Below are positions 43,401 through 54,625 of a stretch of DNA of 64,000 nucleotides, in pieces. A program made the translations under genes and the position numbers. Under the pieces are notes generated by a model that was given only the letters and a program-made list of their open reading frames with translations, searched no databases and was not told the DNA's origin. Numbering within the stretch: position 1 is the first letter of the stretch; every line of letters starts with the position of its first letter. This DNA is from Acheta domesticus (Eukaryota; Arthropoda; Insecta; Orthoptera; Gryllidae). Location of the stretch: contig JAHLJT010008756.1 of the NCBI GenBank assembly GCA_031308135.1, positions 63,411,588-63,475,587 of the forward strand, read 5' to 3'.

Positions 43401-46080
43401 TATTCAAAGGTAAAGATTTGTAATGTTGATTGTAATTTCATACTATTCGTCCTTTCGTGTCCTCGTTTTCTCCAGCAATATGAATGATATTGTTTGATTC
43501 CATGATGTCCAATGCTGATGTTCACATATGATAAAAGTGTGAAACAATGCTAATGGTCACATACATATCCACGGAACACATACTCCACATCACATACTCC
43601 ACGGAAATGATCGTAACTGGAAATAAAGCATTCAATATAGAAATGAGGGTAATTTTTATATCATAGCAACATCTAAAAAATAGTTGAAAAGATTTTTAAA
43701 AAGGTTCAAAAGCTTTTGAATTCGGTTGTGTGTTTATAAATTTTTAATCTCAAATAAATTATTATTTTGAGTTGTCATGTTTTTCTAAAAAATGCGTATG
43801 AAAAATATCAATTCATTAATTTACATTAATGAATTGATAATCACGAATTACATTAATTTAGTTCTACACACAAGGCGAAAAGTGTATTTAAATATTCATA
43901 TATTTATCTTGTGTGTATTATTCTCTGAAAAATAGAAAACGAGAGTTATCTGTAAGAGTAAAAGTGACTTACTAAACTATAGCAATTATTTTAGGAAGAC
44001 TTCAGTATCAAAGCTACTTGCAAATGAGAATTCTATTATTGGTCACTGTGGATAAAACTATTAACTGGGACGATCAATGTGTTTTTTCGGGTTATTATTG
44101 CGATAGTAACAGAAAAACTTGACATCAACAAGTTTTTTCTAACATTTCAGTTCATGTTAAGCAAAGTTAGGTCTATTTGTGAAGTAAATTTCATTTAATT
44201 CTTATAAAGAAGCTCGAGGGAAAATAACATTTGCAAAAATATTAACCAACCATTCGCTGCCTAAATATTGGCGTATACATTTTATTTTTAAAAAAAAGAT
44301 TGTGGAAGGACGAATCCAAGTGGTATCTCTTGTCCTGAAAGTTTGAAACACCTTTAAGACCTATTAACGAACCTGCATGGCGAATCATTTATAATGTTCG
44401 ATTAATGGAATTTTATTTTCACATTTCTGAGCAAAGGTTTGTTTGTTATTGACCTATTAGTCATCTTTTGGTATTTCAGATGGAATTGAGCAAGTTATTG
44501 GAACAGTTAGGTTGCAAGTTAAATGAGGATTAATTTTACCTTTATAGGAAGGTAATGTTATGTTGTTGCTTTGGAGACCTGATAACGAAGTAGTCATTTT
44601 GTGAATGAATTCGCATTGGTGCTTTCAATGGATATTATTCAATATAAATGAAGAACTAAAAGTAGTTCATAAACAATCCCGAAAAAATAATTAATTGTAT
44701 TTATCTGAATCACAGTTTCATTATTAATTTAATATTGTAATAATTTTCGTTGTTGATATTTGTTTCCAATAATAGTAACTCAATATTTCTTCAGTTATAT
44801 AATAGTTAAAACGTCTCTTATACTTAACTCAAGAATCTAAATACCAACACATCAGGAAAAATAACAACTACTTATAATTTGGTTGGTTTCAACAACAATG
44901 TTTATTGAGTAAACGCCTCACAAAGAGAGAGAAAATTCGTACGTTAATGTTTGAGATACTCTTACGTCCTTGTACTAGCCGAGACGCATTTGAAATTATT
45001 GTTATTGAACGAGGATATAGGAAGGGCTGTAAGTAGTCCAAACCCCATAATTTTCATCAAATTCTACTTTTTCGTATAACAAGTACTTACGAGCAGGTGA
45101 AATTTGGCATACAAGGGTCGTACTTCCTTTATTTCGGATCGCCAGCTCATTGCCACATTATTTTAACATTCCTCGTACAAGAAAAATAGAAGATTCAAAT
45201 TTTACCTTGCTAAGCATAGACACTAACTGAAATTAAATTTGAATGAAGTTATTTTCTTTTCTAAAGACACGAACACAAAAAAAGCTTAACAATCGCAGTC
45301 TACATCGACCACATTCTCAAAATTAGATGTTTATGCATTAATAGCAGATAAAGGGCAGAGAAATGGCAATGTTTCCTTAAAGAACGTAAGGTTATGAGAA
45401 GACCATACTACATAATAATATAATCTCGTCAAAATTATATATTATTTCGTAATTTACTTATGAGCAATTCTTCATTACAAATTAAATACATAAAATGAAG
45501 AGTAATTAGAACGTTTCTGAATGTGAACGTTTATACATTTTAAATATCATTTTATATTTTATAACTTTATGTAACTAAAATTCGCCCAAGTCTCAAGCCA
45601 GAGAATTAACAAACCGAAATTATTTTAGTGTTTTACATTCTTGCCTTTAATTGTTCTCCAAATAAAATTCTGCCCCCTTCATCGATTCTTAGAAGACTCT
45701 CTAAAAATATTCTTAGACACTGCCATGAGACTTTTAAAGAATATTTTGATCGTGACTGTCATTGACACCTTCTGCATCTTCACCACGAAACGGCCACGCC
45801 GAATTAGATACCACAGAAATTACCGAAGATAAAATTTTGCATGGCAAACACCGATATTATTATCAAGAAACTTTCCAGAATAGGCAAGAACTTTAAAACA
45901 GACAATAGCCGTCCACCACATACAATTACACCCTTAATTGCCCACTCTCCCGAAAGGAGAATCCGTATTTAAACGCCGCCTCCTGAAAGTCAGTGTCAGT
46001 AACGTCCTGCGGTCTCAAATTAGCGACCATCCAGCCAGCACGATCCCGTGCATCGAGTGGCCCTTCACCCAAGACACCGC
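43401..46080. other. AT-rich spacer with one perfect hairpin
   Basis: 43,806-43,820 and 43,825-43,839 form a perfect 15-bp inverted repeat (TATCAATTCATTAAT) with a 4-nt TTAC loop. A small duplication of CACATACTCCAC lies near 43,580. No gene was recognised in the rest. Confidence 0.5.
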
Positions 46081-46805
46081 GGGTGTCTTTCATCCCGTGG
46101 CCCTTGACCGAGAGCGTCCGCCTCCGCCGGTGCATGAACTAATCAACGGACGGACGACGACGCGTCGCTTGCGATTTCGCCTCAAAATGCGGCGCGGCGA
46201 ATGGATTCGCGCCTGCGCCCAAGTGGAATAATGGTGCGGCTTCGGCGGCGTTGTGGCGCTTGCCGTGGGGTCACTTGACGCCCGCCGACGCTGCTGACGA
46301 AGCCGACGCCGATGACGATGACGATGCCGACGACATCGTCGCCACTGTCGCCACACGCACGCCGACGACGCCGATACCGACGTCGCCAACGACGCCGACG
46401 AGATGACGACGCCGACGATGCCGACGGCGACGACGACGGCGACGACACCGACAACGCTGACGACCCTGACGACGAGGAAGCCGCCAACGACGACAAAGCC
46501 GCCGCCGCCGCCGCTGCCAACACCAACGCCGACGCCGAAGCCGCCGACGACGACGACGATGTCGATACCACCGACGCCGATACCAACGACGCCGACGAGG
46601 CCAATACCAACGACGCCGACCCGACGTGACCAGACGACGATGCCGACGTCGCCGACGACGCCGACGATCCTAACGACGACGCGAAAGCCGCCAATGACAA
46701 CGACAAAGCCGCCGGCGCCGCTGCCGACACCGACACCGACGCCGTCGCCACTAACGCCGCGACGCCGCGGCGACTCCGACGCCGCCGACGCACTGTAGGC
46801 GGCCC
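46081..46805. repeat. GC-rich block with long GAC/GCC trinucleotide array
   Basis: From about 46,288 to 46,770 the sequence is a degenerate array of GACGCC, GACGAC and GATGCC units with 3-base periodicity. The phasing leaves frames open on both strands, rich in Asp/Ala/Thr or Ser/Val/Gly/Arg. No domain is seen and I do not call a gene. Confidence 0.85.
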
Positions 46806-48282
46806 GGGACATGAGCTGCGAACAGTCCGGGCAAGCGGAGACGGTACGGCGGTGCCAGTACAGCCGGACGTATAATTGCAACCGCTTCAATTAGAATCTC
46901 CATATCGAATCTCGGTAATAAGGTTGCCGGATGTTCACTATTAGAGAGGACTGTTCATTATTTGAATGTATTGTTTACTATTTGAGTGAGCTGTCAGACA
47001 CTACTTAGATTATTGATATAATATTATAAAAATGAAAATAGTGCATTATAAAAGTTCTTGAGATGGAATTAGATCTGTGATTTACTATGGTTAGTTTTCC
47101 ATCACAGAACTTCATTAGCACTGCTGTCAACTCTGGCTCTTAAACAGTATTCAAATTTCAAATCTACGTTTACAATGCTTGAAGAGTAATTTAATAATCA
47201 ACGTATCCAAGATTGTTATTGTAATGCTGATGAATGTGTAATTAATATTAAGTTTTATTAAAGTGTATTATTTGCAGTATCTTCTTATCTCACGCGCTTA
47301 AACTCTATTTTCTGAAAATACATCTGACAATTCTGCTCCTTAATTCCAACGAATCAAATAAAACATATAATTCGAATTTTGTAAATTTGATATCAACCTC
47401 TTTAATTTGAGTGTGAATGATTTAGTCCTCGGGAATTAGAGACGCAACAATTCAAACGTTGTTTTAATTGTCAATGTTTGGACGATCAAAACTCGAATTT
47501 TTGGCGTTTGAATTATTAATGTTTCAATTAATAACATTCAAATTGTCTGTTTTTTTCTTGATGTTTGAACTGTTACTTGAGTAAAGTTTCCAGAAGCACA
47601 ATTTTTACAAGTATTTTTTAGATGGTATCCTCTCTTGTACTCTTTTTTCAATGCTATACTTTTTTAAGCTTTTCTTCATTATACCTATCAACCATGCTAA
47701 CTTAGATGTACATACAATTTCTTACGTATAAATTATTACATTAATTTTCAAAATAAATATTTCACTGCTCCACGTATTCCAGCTCTCGTTCGTTTGTCGA
47801 TAGTACAAACTCGGGTTGTTAGTTGTTGCCTTTTCGTTCTAGAATATCTGTAATAAATAATACTATTTAATGAATAATTGTTTCCTGGTTGCTATACAAA
47901 ACCACTTAGGCGGAGACATTTGTTTCTAAAAGAGTGTTTCTTCGTTTTCGGCCTTTTTATACCATAGTTCTAAACGTTATCTGAACTGATCTCTATCTGT
48001 GACATAAAAATAACAAAAGCATATTTTGAAAAGGTTTTAGCTGTCAAAACTTACAATTGAATTGTCTTAGATTTGGTGGAGTTTTGAACTGTCAGTTGCT
48101 GCCCTGAGCTGGCACCTTGGACGCTGTACGCGCGAGGCACAAACCGCACGAAATCGTGAGCAAACATAGGCGGTTGAACAAGCTGCCAAATAGTACCGTG
48201 GTACATCATAATTTGGAATCACGGAACTTTATTAACTGGAACATTACGATTGATTATTTGACAATTTATTGATTGGTCATTA
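46806..48282. other. AT-rich spacer
   Basis: No gene was recognised. 47,440-47,575 is rich in overlapping AATTCAAACG/TTTGAATT motifs, a cryptically simple stretch. Confidence 0.4.
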
Positions 48283-48678
48283 ATTATTTTGTGTTTCCAG
48301 ACGCTTGAACTATTATGGCAATAACTCTCAAGTGTAGTACATTTTATATTTAGGTAGGTGGCAGGTATTGCTTCCGTACTAGAATGTGAAATCCGGCACC
48401 TACCTACAAATCGGATTGTGGAGGTTCAGGTATCTACTCCAGTAGGGCACCGCGTGGACTGGGACAAGATCTAAGTTCACAGGCCGTCTCCCGGCATGTG
48501 TGATAGTGAAGGAGAAAGCTCGCTTGCGGTCTGTGACCCGTTTGTTAGGAAACTGCCTCGGCATTCGTTTGTTATTGAACGGAGAGCCCACAGAAAACAA
48601 CCGATCAGAGCATCCAGTCGCCAGAATTCTCCAAAAGACCAGGTTTGGCTAATTCGCCGCGAGAAAATCCGCCACCAA
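48283..48678 (-). mobile_element. SINE-A copy, divergent
   Basis: Antisense, from TTGGTCATTAATTATTTTGTG through CTCCCGGCATGTGTGATAGT and AGGAAACTGCCTCGGCATTC to GAGAAAATCCGCCACC. The head with the B-box is missing or unrecognisable. An old copy. Confidence 0.75.
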
Positions 48679-49177
48679 GCATAAAAATTCTGCTCAAGTT
48701 CTCCCAATAGCCACGTTGATAAGAGAAAAGTCAACCGATTCGAAAAGAGCTTTCACGGTTAACAGAGATCACTGTGGAACACAAAAATAACTGCTATGCA
48801 ACGTCGGATCATGTACTATCGTCGAGATGTAAATTTATCTTTCGAGCAGAGAGTAAATTAATCCGCCACATCCTTTCTTCTCCGGTTGCTCACGAGATGC
48901 CCGGGAGGTAGAGGGAAACCTTCTCCCTGCTTCTCTGATAGTGACAAACTGATCATCTGCCCCATCCCGCAGGTGCGCCGCCGCTTAATGCTAAAACTTC
49001 CCCTCATCTTTGAAGTAAATATAAAGAGAACAGCCTACAGCCTTCCGTCCAAAACTCTGCGAATTTCACCCACTGGAAGGAATTTTTCAAAATGCCTTTT
49101 CTTCCTGGAGGCTGAAACATTTTTTTGCCCAATACGGCATCCCTGAAATAGACAGTGGCAGAATTGGGATTTATCTA
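48679..49177. other. Spacer between two SINE-A fragments
   Basis: No gene was recognised. It contains polypyrimidine-rich segments and short frames without domains. It could be an insertion that split one SINE, but no terminal repeats are visible. Confidence 0.3.
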
Positions 49178-49268
49178 TAGCTAGTGTCGAAAATCCACCA
49201 CCATGGACTTGAACCCTGGGAGCCACTGCAGGAGCAACAATTGTTACTTCGTGCCAACTCAGTCGGTC
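49178..49268 (-). mobile_element. SINE-A head fragment
   Basis: TAGCTAGTGTCGAAAATCC, then a B-box-like GACTTGAACCCTGGGAG, then GCCACTGCAGG resemble the antisense SINE-A head. Head only. Confidence 0.55.
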
Positions 49269-50014
49269 AAAGGAGGCACCCGAATCTTAACAATTCGATT
49301 TCACATATTTTAAACACTTGATCTTGATTGAATATAATTTCATTCGAACTTAGACAATTTGCAACTCAACAATTTGAACCTCAGCAATTAAAATTTCGGC
49401 AATAAAAACCACGACAATCATCGAATTTAATGGTAATTGGTAATTTAAAATCGACAACTAAAACGACAACAGTTAGAATGACAATTCGAAGAATTGGCAA
49501 TTGAAATTACGAAGGCTCAAAACTTCTGCTCCCCTTATTTTTAAGAGAGATTTCTATGTTATGAGAGATTTCTACGTTATGTAGAGAACTTACGTCTTAA
49601 AATAATGTTAAATAATGATGTATGAAATTATATATGTTCGATAGGAAATAAAAATTGATTCGAAGGTTTTGAAGTGACGTTCTTGTTTAATGCAAAAGTT
49701 TGGAACTAAAGCACAAGCAAAAATGGATCTTGGTATTCAAAGTTTTACGATTTCAAGCAATTCAATTGCAGAATGAATTTTAGTAAACTCACAGAAACTT
49801 ACACGAAATACTAAGAATCATTGTCAATTAATTACTAGGAATTACACGAAGAAATTAGTATTTAATTTATTTTCGGTTATCAAGATGATGCAAATCGAAA
49901 GATTAATGTTGTCGAAGAATATGAAGAACTGAATTGTCAAAGGTTATGAATAAATAAATGAATACAGTAATGATGAATTAATGAAAGAATATATATTCCT
50001 TATTAGTGGCGTTC
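49269..50014. other. AT-rich spacer with cryptic AATT-rich repetition
   Basis: 49,345-49,515 is made largely of short ACAATTNNAA, CAGCAATTAAAA and GACAACTAAAACGACAAC motifs. It is simple in composition but has no fixed period. No gene was recognised. Confidence 0.4.
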
Positions 50015-50296
50015 AATTTGATCCAGTCAGACAATGGAATGACCACGTAGACAGAATGGAGGAAGATAGACTGGTGAAGGTGGCAAGAGACAGAACACCT
50101 GAAGGAAGGAGAAGAATGGGTCGTCTAAGAACACAATGGAAAGAAACTTTGTAAATTTATTGTAGTTTGAACAACGTAGAATGTGAACTCATTAAAGTGG
50201 TTACATGAAATGTCAGTATTTTTCAAATATATTTCCTTTGTTTAAAATGACACGTTACAGCTTAAAATAAAGAAAGAAGAATTTGACCCAGTCAGA
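50015..50296 (+). mobile_element. 5'-truncated LINE 3' end with target-site duplication
   Basis: The LINE insert is about 50,032-50,279. It encodes WNDHVDRMEEDRLVKVARDR, then TPEGRRRMGRLRTQWKETL and a stop at 50,152-50,154. This is the characteristic C-terminal tail of many insect LINE reverse transcriptases (RM..DRLxK ... TPEGRRxxGRxxxxW). A 3' UTR of about 125 bp ends TTAAAATAAAGAAAGAAG. Flanks AATTTGATCCAGTCAGA (50,015-50,031) and AATTTGACCCAGTCAGA (50,280-50,296) form a 17-bp duplication with one mismatch. Confidence 0.82.
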
Positions 50297-50508
50297 TGCA
50301 CGTCCTTGGCACTTGGGAGGGGCGCCTATTGCCCTAGACCCAATGCCGCAAATGGCACCCGACTTCCAGGCTTCCTGTTTCCATCATTTCAGCTACTGAA
50401 TGGACCCTCCCGCCGCAACACAGCTCTTAATCCCCGAGTCAAGTCACCTTGGGTGACGGTTGAACTGGATCCATGCTTTAACTTCTGCCCCGCAACTCAC
50501 TTAGTTGT
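50297..50508 (+). other. Short spacer between two LINE insertions
   Basis: Moderately GC-rich. A frame from 50,306 is open but shows no domain I know. Confidence 0.4.
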
Positions 50509-50520
50509 GAGGTATATCAG

Positions 50521-51113
50521 CTGTCATAGACAAAACTAAATGTAAAATATTTAATTTATCATCGATTATAAATCGCCGCACTCCTCTTAGACTAGAATAC
50601 AGTCTATTAGTATTTAACAAGTCATATTGCCTACAATGACATACGCATGCCCAATATGGGGAGGCGCAGCATCAAGCACTATCGATAGACTTAGTAGACT
50701 ACAAAATAAGTATCTAAGAACAACCCTCAACGCGCCATGGTTCATTCCCAACCATCAAATCAGACGGGAACTAGACATTCCAGATTTCAAGGAGACTGTA
50801 AATAAGCTTGCCAGCAATTTCTTCAATAACCTCCCAAATGCTCCATGCTCAGCCATATTCAACCTAGGAAGGAATTACAACAGCCCTCGAATCCTATCTA
50901 GATTCCCTAAAGATAAATTCAAACCTCCGTAACCGACAGCTTCCATATTCCCATCCTCCATTACATCATCCTTTAAAATAAGATCTGTAATCAAAACCCC
51001 ATTATTATAGTAAGGAAACCAACCGTGACTTAAGGATGACCATATCCTAACAAGCTATTTATATTTCTGTATCTTAAAACCCTCGAAAGACAATATTGTC
51101 GGACGAGAAGTAA

Positions 51114-51144
<31 letters not shown>
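50521..51144 (+). mobile_element. Jockey-type LINE, 5'-truncated, with poly(A) and exact target-site duplication
   Basis: The insert encodes a reverse transcriptase C-terminal region: LPTMTYACPIWG (about 50,622-50,657), then LQNKYLRTTLNAPWFIPNHQ and RRELDIPDFKETV, typical of the Jockey clade. The frame stops at 50,930-50,932. An upstream stop (TAA near 50,609) breaks the frame. A 3' UTR of about 190 bp leads to a 24-A tail at 51,121-51,144. Exact 12-bp duplications GAGGTATATCAG lie at 50,509-50,520 and 51,145-51,156. It is a dead but relatively recent insertion. Confidence 0.9.
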
Positions 51145-51398
51145 GAGGTATATCAGAGAACCGATAAACGAGTAATTGAAGGTGATTGCATGCTTATCTC
51201 TTTACTAATGAAGGGTTTGGAGCAGTAACAATATAAGCAACACTACCGAGAGCAAGCCTTCCGCTATTCGGTAATATGGTAATACCTTCGGCAAAAATCA
51301 AACGTCCGTTCGGGGAGCGATTACTTCGGCCGAACACGAATCCACTCCGTGCGCTGATAAGAGCTTCTTCACATGGCTCCACTCAGCAGTGCTTCCGA

Positions 51399-51954
51399 TA
51401 ATTGATTGATTCTTAGTGATTCCGAGCGCGTCAACCACGAAGACCATTAGTCTCGTAAGTGAAGTGCATGCTTTTCATCGGGATCTTCTGATTGGCGGTG
51501 ATCTTCTCCCGCTGGATGACGAGAGCTGGCGCCAACCGACTAGTGGGGCCAACCAGTTATCTTCCCATAGCGGGGCACCGCCCTAGCCGGGACAAGCTCT
51601 GAGAACCCGACCGGTTCTCGGCATATGTGGGAGTGTAGTGCATGTTTAAGTGTGCATGTGTAAGAGGTGAGGATAGGACAAGGAAGAGGAAGGAAAAATT
51701 GCGCGCGGTCCATGGCCCGTTTGTTAGGGTACCGCTCCAGCATTCGCTTGGTGTTGAACGGAGAAACCACGGTAAACTACAAACCAGAGCAGCCGGCCGC
51801 TAGGATTCTCCTCCGAACAGCGACTGAACTCCACCTAGCACTAGCTGATAAACTAATATCGAAAATCTTGTCACCGTCAGGACTCGAACGTAGAACCTCC
51901 CGGTGAGAGGCATTGTAGTAACAAAATGTATGCACTGAACCACCTCTCCCGGCC
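51399..51954 (-). mobile_element. SINE-A, full length, with target-site duplication
   Basis: Best-bounded copy, 556 bp, antisense. It runs from ATTGATTGATTCTTAGTGAT to GCACTGAACCACCTCTCCCG, with B-box GACTCGAACGTAG near 51,880. Flanks CAGTGCTTCCGA (51,387-51,398) and CAGTGCATCCGA (51,955-51,966) form a 12-bp duplication with one mismatch. Confidence 0.9.
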
Positions 51955-51967
51955 CAGTGCATCCGAG

Positions 51968-52127
51968 ATTGATTTGTTCCGGGCGTGACAACTGCTGAGG
52001 TTATTATTCCCGTAAGTAAAGTGCTTGTTTTTATTGCAGGAGGTGGCGGTGATTCCTCCCCCTGGATGATGAGATCGCGGATCAGGTGCCGACCTACAGG
52101 TTGACTTGCGGGGTTTTACCCAGTGTC
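51968..52127 (-). mobile_element. SINE-A fragment, tail half
   Basis: A second antisense copy starts 14 bp after the previous one, with GATTGATTTGTTCCGGGCGT, and stops after GGGGTTTTACCCAGTG. It lacks the head. Both share orientation, as in independent insertions into a hot site. Confidence 0.8.
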
Positions 52128-52786
52128 AGTGTTCAAAAGCCCAATAGTGAACTCTTTTATTATTTAAAATAGTTTTAGTTACAGAATTTTGCAACAAAAA
52201 TACCCTAGACAAATTGAGCTCGCCGCTCATTTCTTTCGAAGTCCGATAAGTTTGTCACTACCTTGCAATGAGCGTTTGCATCATCATAATAAATGTGTTT
52301 TCCTATAATGGCCAGTATTACAAAAGTCAGCCCAGATGCGACCATTTACCCTTCAGTGGTCGTGCTCAAAATTGGGCCGCGAGTGGTCGCGTGTATTACA
52401 ATTATAATCCATTTTTTTAAATTCTTATTAACAGTATTTTACAACCAAATCGTATTTTAGTTCAAGTATAGACAATTAATGGTGTCTAAAACTCTGAACA
52501 GTTACAAAATACTAAATAATTTATTAGAACGTTGACATATAACAAATTCTACGAAATCCTACACAATAATATATGTATTATGCCTTGGAACAAATATACT
52601 TAAATACTTGCAAGTAAATAATTGTTTTATAAAATTATATAATATAATTGTTTAAATAATTGTTTGTTTTATAAATCTATATGCATTGTAAACTTGTTAT
52701 AGTTTGCATTACGATTATTAAATAAAGAAGTTCGACAAAATTATTTAAACATCTGGAGTCTCTCTTCTGAATGAGTTGCAATGTCA
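52128..52786. other. AT-rich spacer
   Basis: No gene, tRNA or repeat boundary was recognised. Confidence 0.4.
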
Positions 52787-53061
52787 ACATTAGATGAAAT
52801 ACAACAAGAAATACTTAGAAGATTCGAGTCAAAATGTATTCGAATGCACCATGGTACGTGACAAATGACACTCTACGTCGAGACCTTAAGATACCTACAA
52901 TATATGAAGAAATCACTCCGCGTAGCACCACCTACCAAGAGCGGTTAGCCAAACATCCAAATCCATCAGCCATCAATCTACTGGACAATAGTGAGGAAGA
53001 ATACCGACTTAAAAGATACCATATTCTGGAATTACCATTCCGTTTCAAACAACCCACATGA
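52787..53061 (+). mobile_element. Jockey-type LINE C-terminal fragment, frameshifted
   Basis: LRRFESKCIRM (about 52,813-52,845) is read in one frame. NAPWYVTNDTLRRDLKIPT, then TTYQERLAKHPNPSAINLLD and LKRYHILELPF to the stop at 53,059-53,061 are in another. Together they match the C-terminus of Jockey-clade reverse transcriptases, with a frameshift near 52,840. No catalytic core and no poly(A) tail are visible. It is a different family from the copy at 50,521. Confidence 0.8.
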
Positions 53062-54194
53062 TGATGAACTCTAACTTCAATTAATACATAATTATCACAT
53101 TTACTGAATGTTTGTTAAAAAACAGATTGTAAATAAACAGAATATTAAAATAAAAAACATTAGATTAACATCTCACGCTGATTTTCTGAATGTGGCACAT
53201 CCACTGCACATAATTTACGCAGTACTGTTGTGTGCTCTTGTTTCCTTGTTGTTCCTCCTAGGTTCTGTTTCATTTATTTCAATGCTGAAAAATGTTTAAC
53301 GTGTCTCCTAGTATTTCAGATATCTTCTTAAGATATATGCGAGCATTCTTTCCCTTTTGCATTGTCTTTAGGACTTCTTCTTCAATACATATAAAATCTT
53401 GAGTCGTGAGTTGTTTCATCACGGTACAGTAAAAACATCATTGTTTCAAAAATCAAATTGTCACTTGAAAGAAAAGGATTGTTATTAGATGAAGTTTCAA
53501 TGACAAATATTAATTCTTATTATTTATATAAAAGGAAAGAAATGTCCACAGCGATAACAACGTCCCACGTTGTCCTTTGGTGACTCCGTTAATCCCCTCT
53601 TGGATTCTTAGTAGAAGTCTCCCGCATGTTCTTATTGCTGTCGGTAAAGATTTTCTCTCGACCTTCCTTTTCATTTTGTTTTCGTAAAGTACAAATCATG
53701 ATCCTTTAAAAATCTCCTTTTGGTCAATTTTTCTCCGCTGTTGTTCTTTGCATAAACTCAGAGCATCGATTGCAGCGATATTCATGATGTCAGCTTAGGT
53801 CAGAAACTGAACCGCGAGTCGCGTGAATTGCTATTGTAATCCAAGCTGTTCCCGGTGCTTATCGCTAATGCAGCAGTTATCACTTGAGTCATATTTCGTT
53901 TTAATTCGATAGGTGAGGCCTTCTACGAAATGTACTGAAAATTACATTGCAAACGTTTGCTAAATCTCGCTGTAAACACTGAATGAATACGACTGGATTA
54001 CATAGTTCTCCACGCGACCACTGAATATCAAGAGAGCTCTTGGCACACCGCTAGACCTAGGGTGAATTAACATAGTTAATACTTATAAATATTGGTAAAT
54101 TGTTTAAATTTATTAATACAAAATAATTCTAACCCAATTTTTCTCTAACTTCCTCTTGAACGAGAAATGTATTCAAACACTTCAACTCATATGT
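53062..54194. other. AT-rich spacer, possibly LINE 3' UTR at its start
   Basis: The first part may belong to the preceding LINE. The 63-codon frame at 53,108-53,299 has a hydrophobic stretch but no recognised family. Nothing else is seen. Confidence 0.35.
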
Positions 54195-54625
54195 GGGACG
54201 TCGATTATCCGAACTAATCGGGATCAAGTATTGTTGGGATATTCGATAATTTGGATAACCGAACATACAAAATGGCAGGTGTATATAAAATGCTGCATGT
54301 ATAAAGTTTCTTTAAAAGAAGGACCGTTAAAATACATGTACCGCTAGTTCTCTTGTACTTAAAGGTGGTGAAAAGCGTTTTTTGCTAATAATAAACATTA
54401 CGAGTTCTTAAGCATTATTGTAGAATTTGTCAAAGTTTAGTGAAGTCTGATTATTGGCTATAGTACAGCACTTTTTTAACATATTATAACTGTCAATCAT
54501 ATGGAAAATCATTTGCAAAATTCACTATTACAAACGAAATGAATACGTATTGTCTAATTAAAATAATTATTGAGAGAAGATATGAGTCTCGGATATTTTG
54601 ACGTTTCGGATGATTGAAGTTCGGA
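54195..54625. mobile_element. Possible pogo/Tigger-type MITE remnant
   Basis: CGTCGATTATCCGAACTAAT and TTTGGATAACCGAAC at the left, and TCTCGGATATTTTGACG and TTTCGGATGATTGAAG at the right, resemble the GATTATCCGAA-rich inverted ends of pogo-like elements. Inverted pairing is imperfect and no TA duplication could be fixed. Confidence 0.35.

Noticed and set aside
46090..46890. Frame of 266 codons on the minus strand and Asp/Ala-rich frames on +
   Set aside because: Products of the GAC/GCC period-3 array; mirrored open frames indicate composition, not coding.
53108..53299. 63-codon frame with a hydrophobic stretch
   Set aside because: Lies just downstream of a dead LINE fragment, probably in its 3' UTR; no family similarity.
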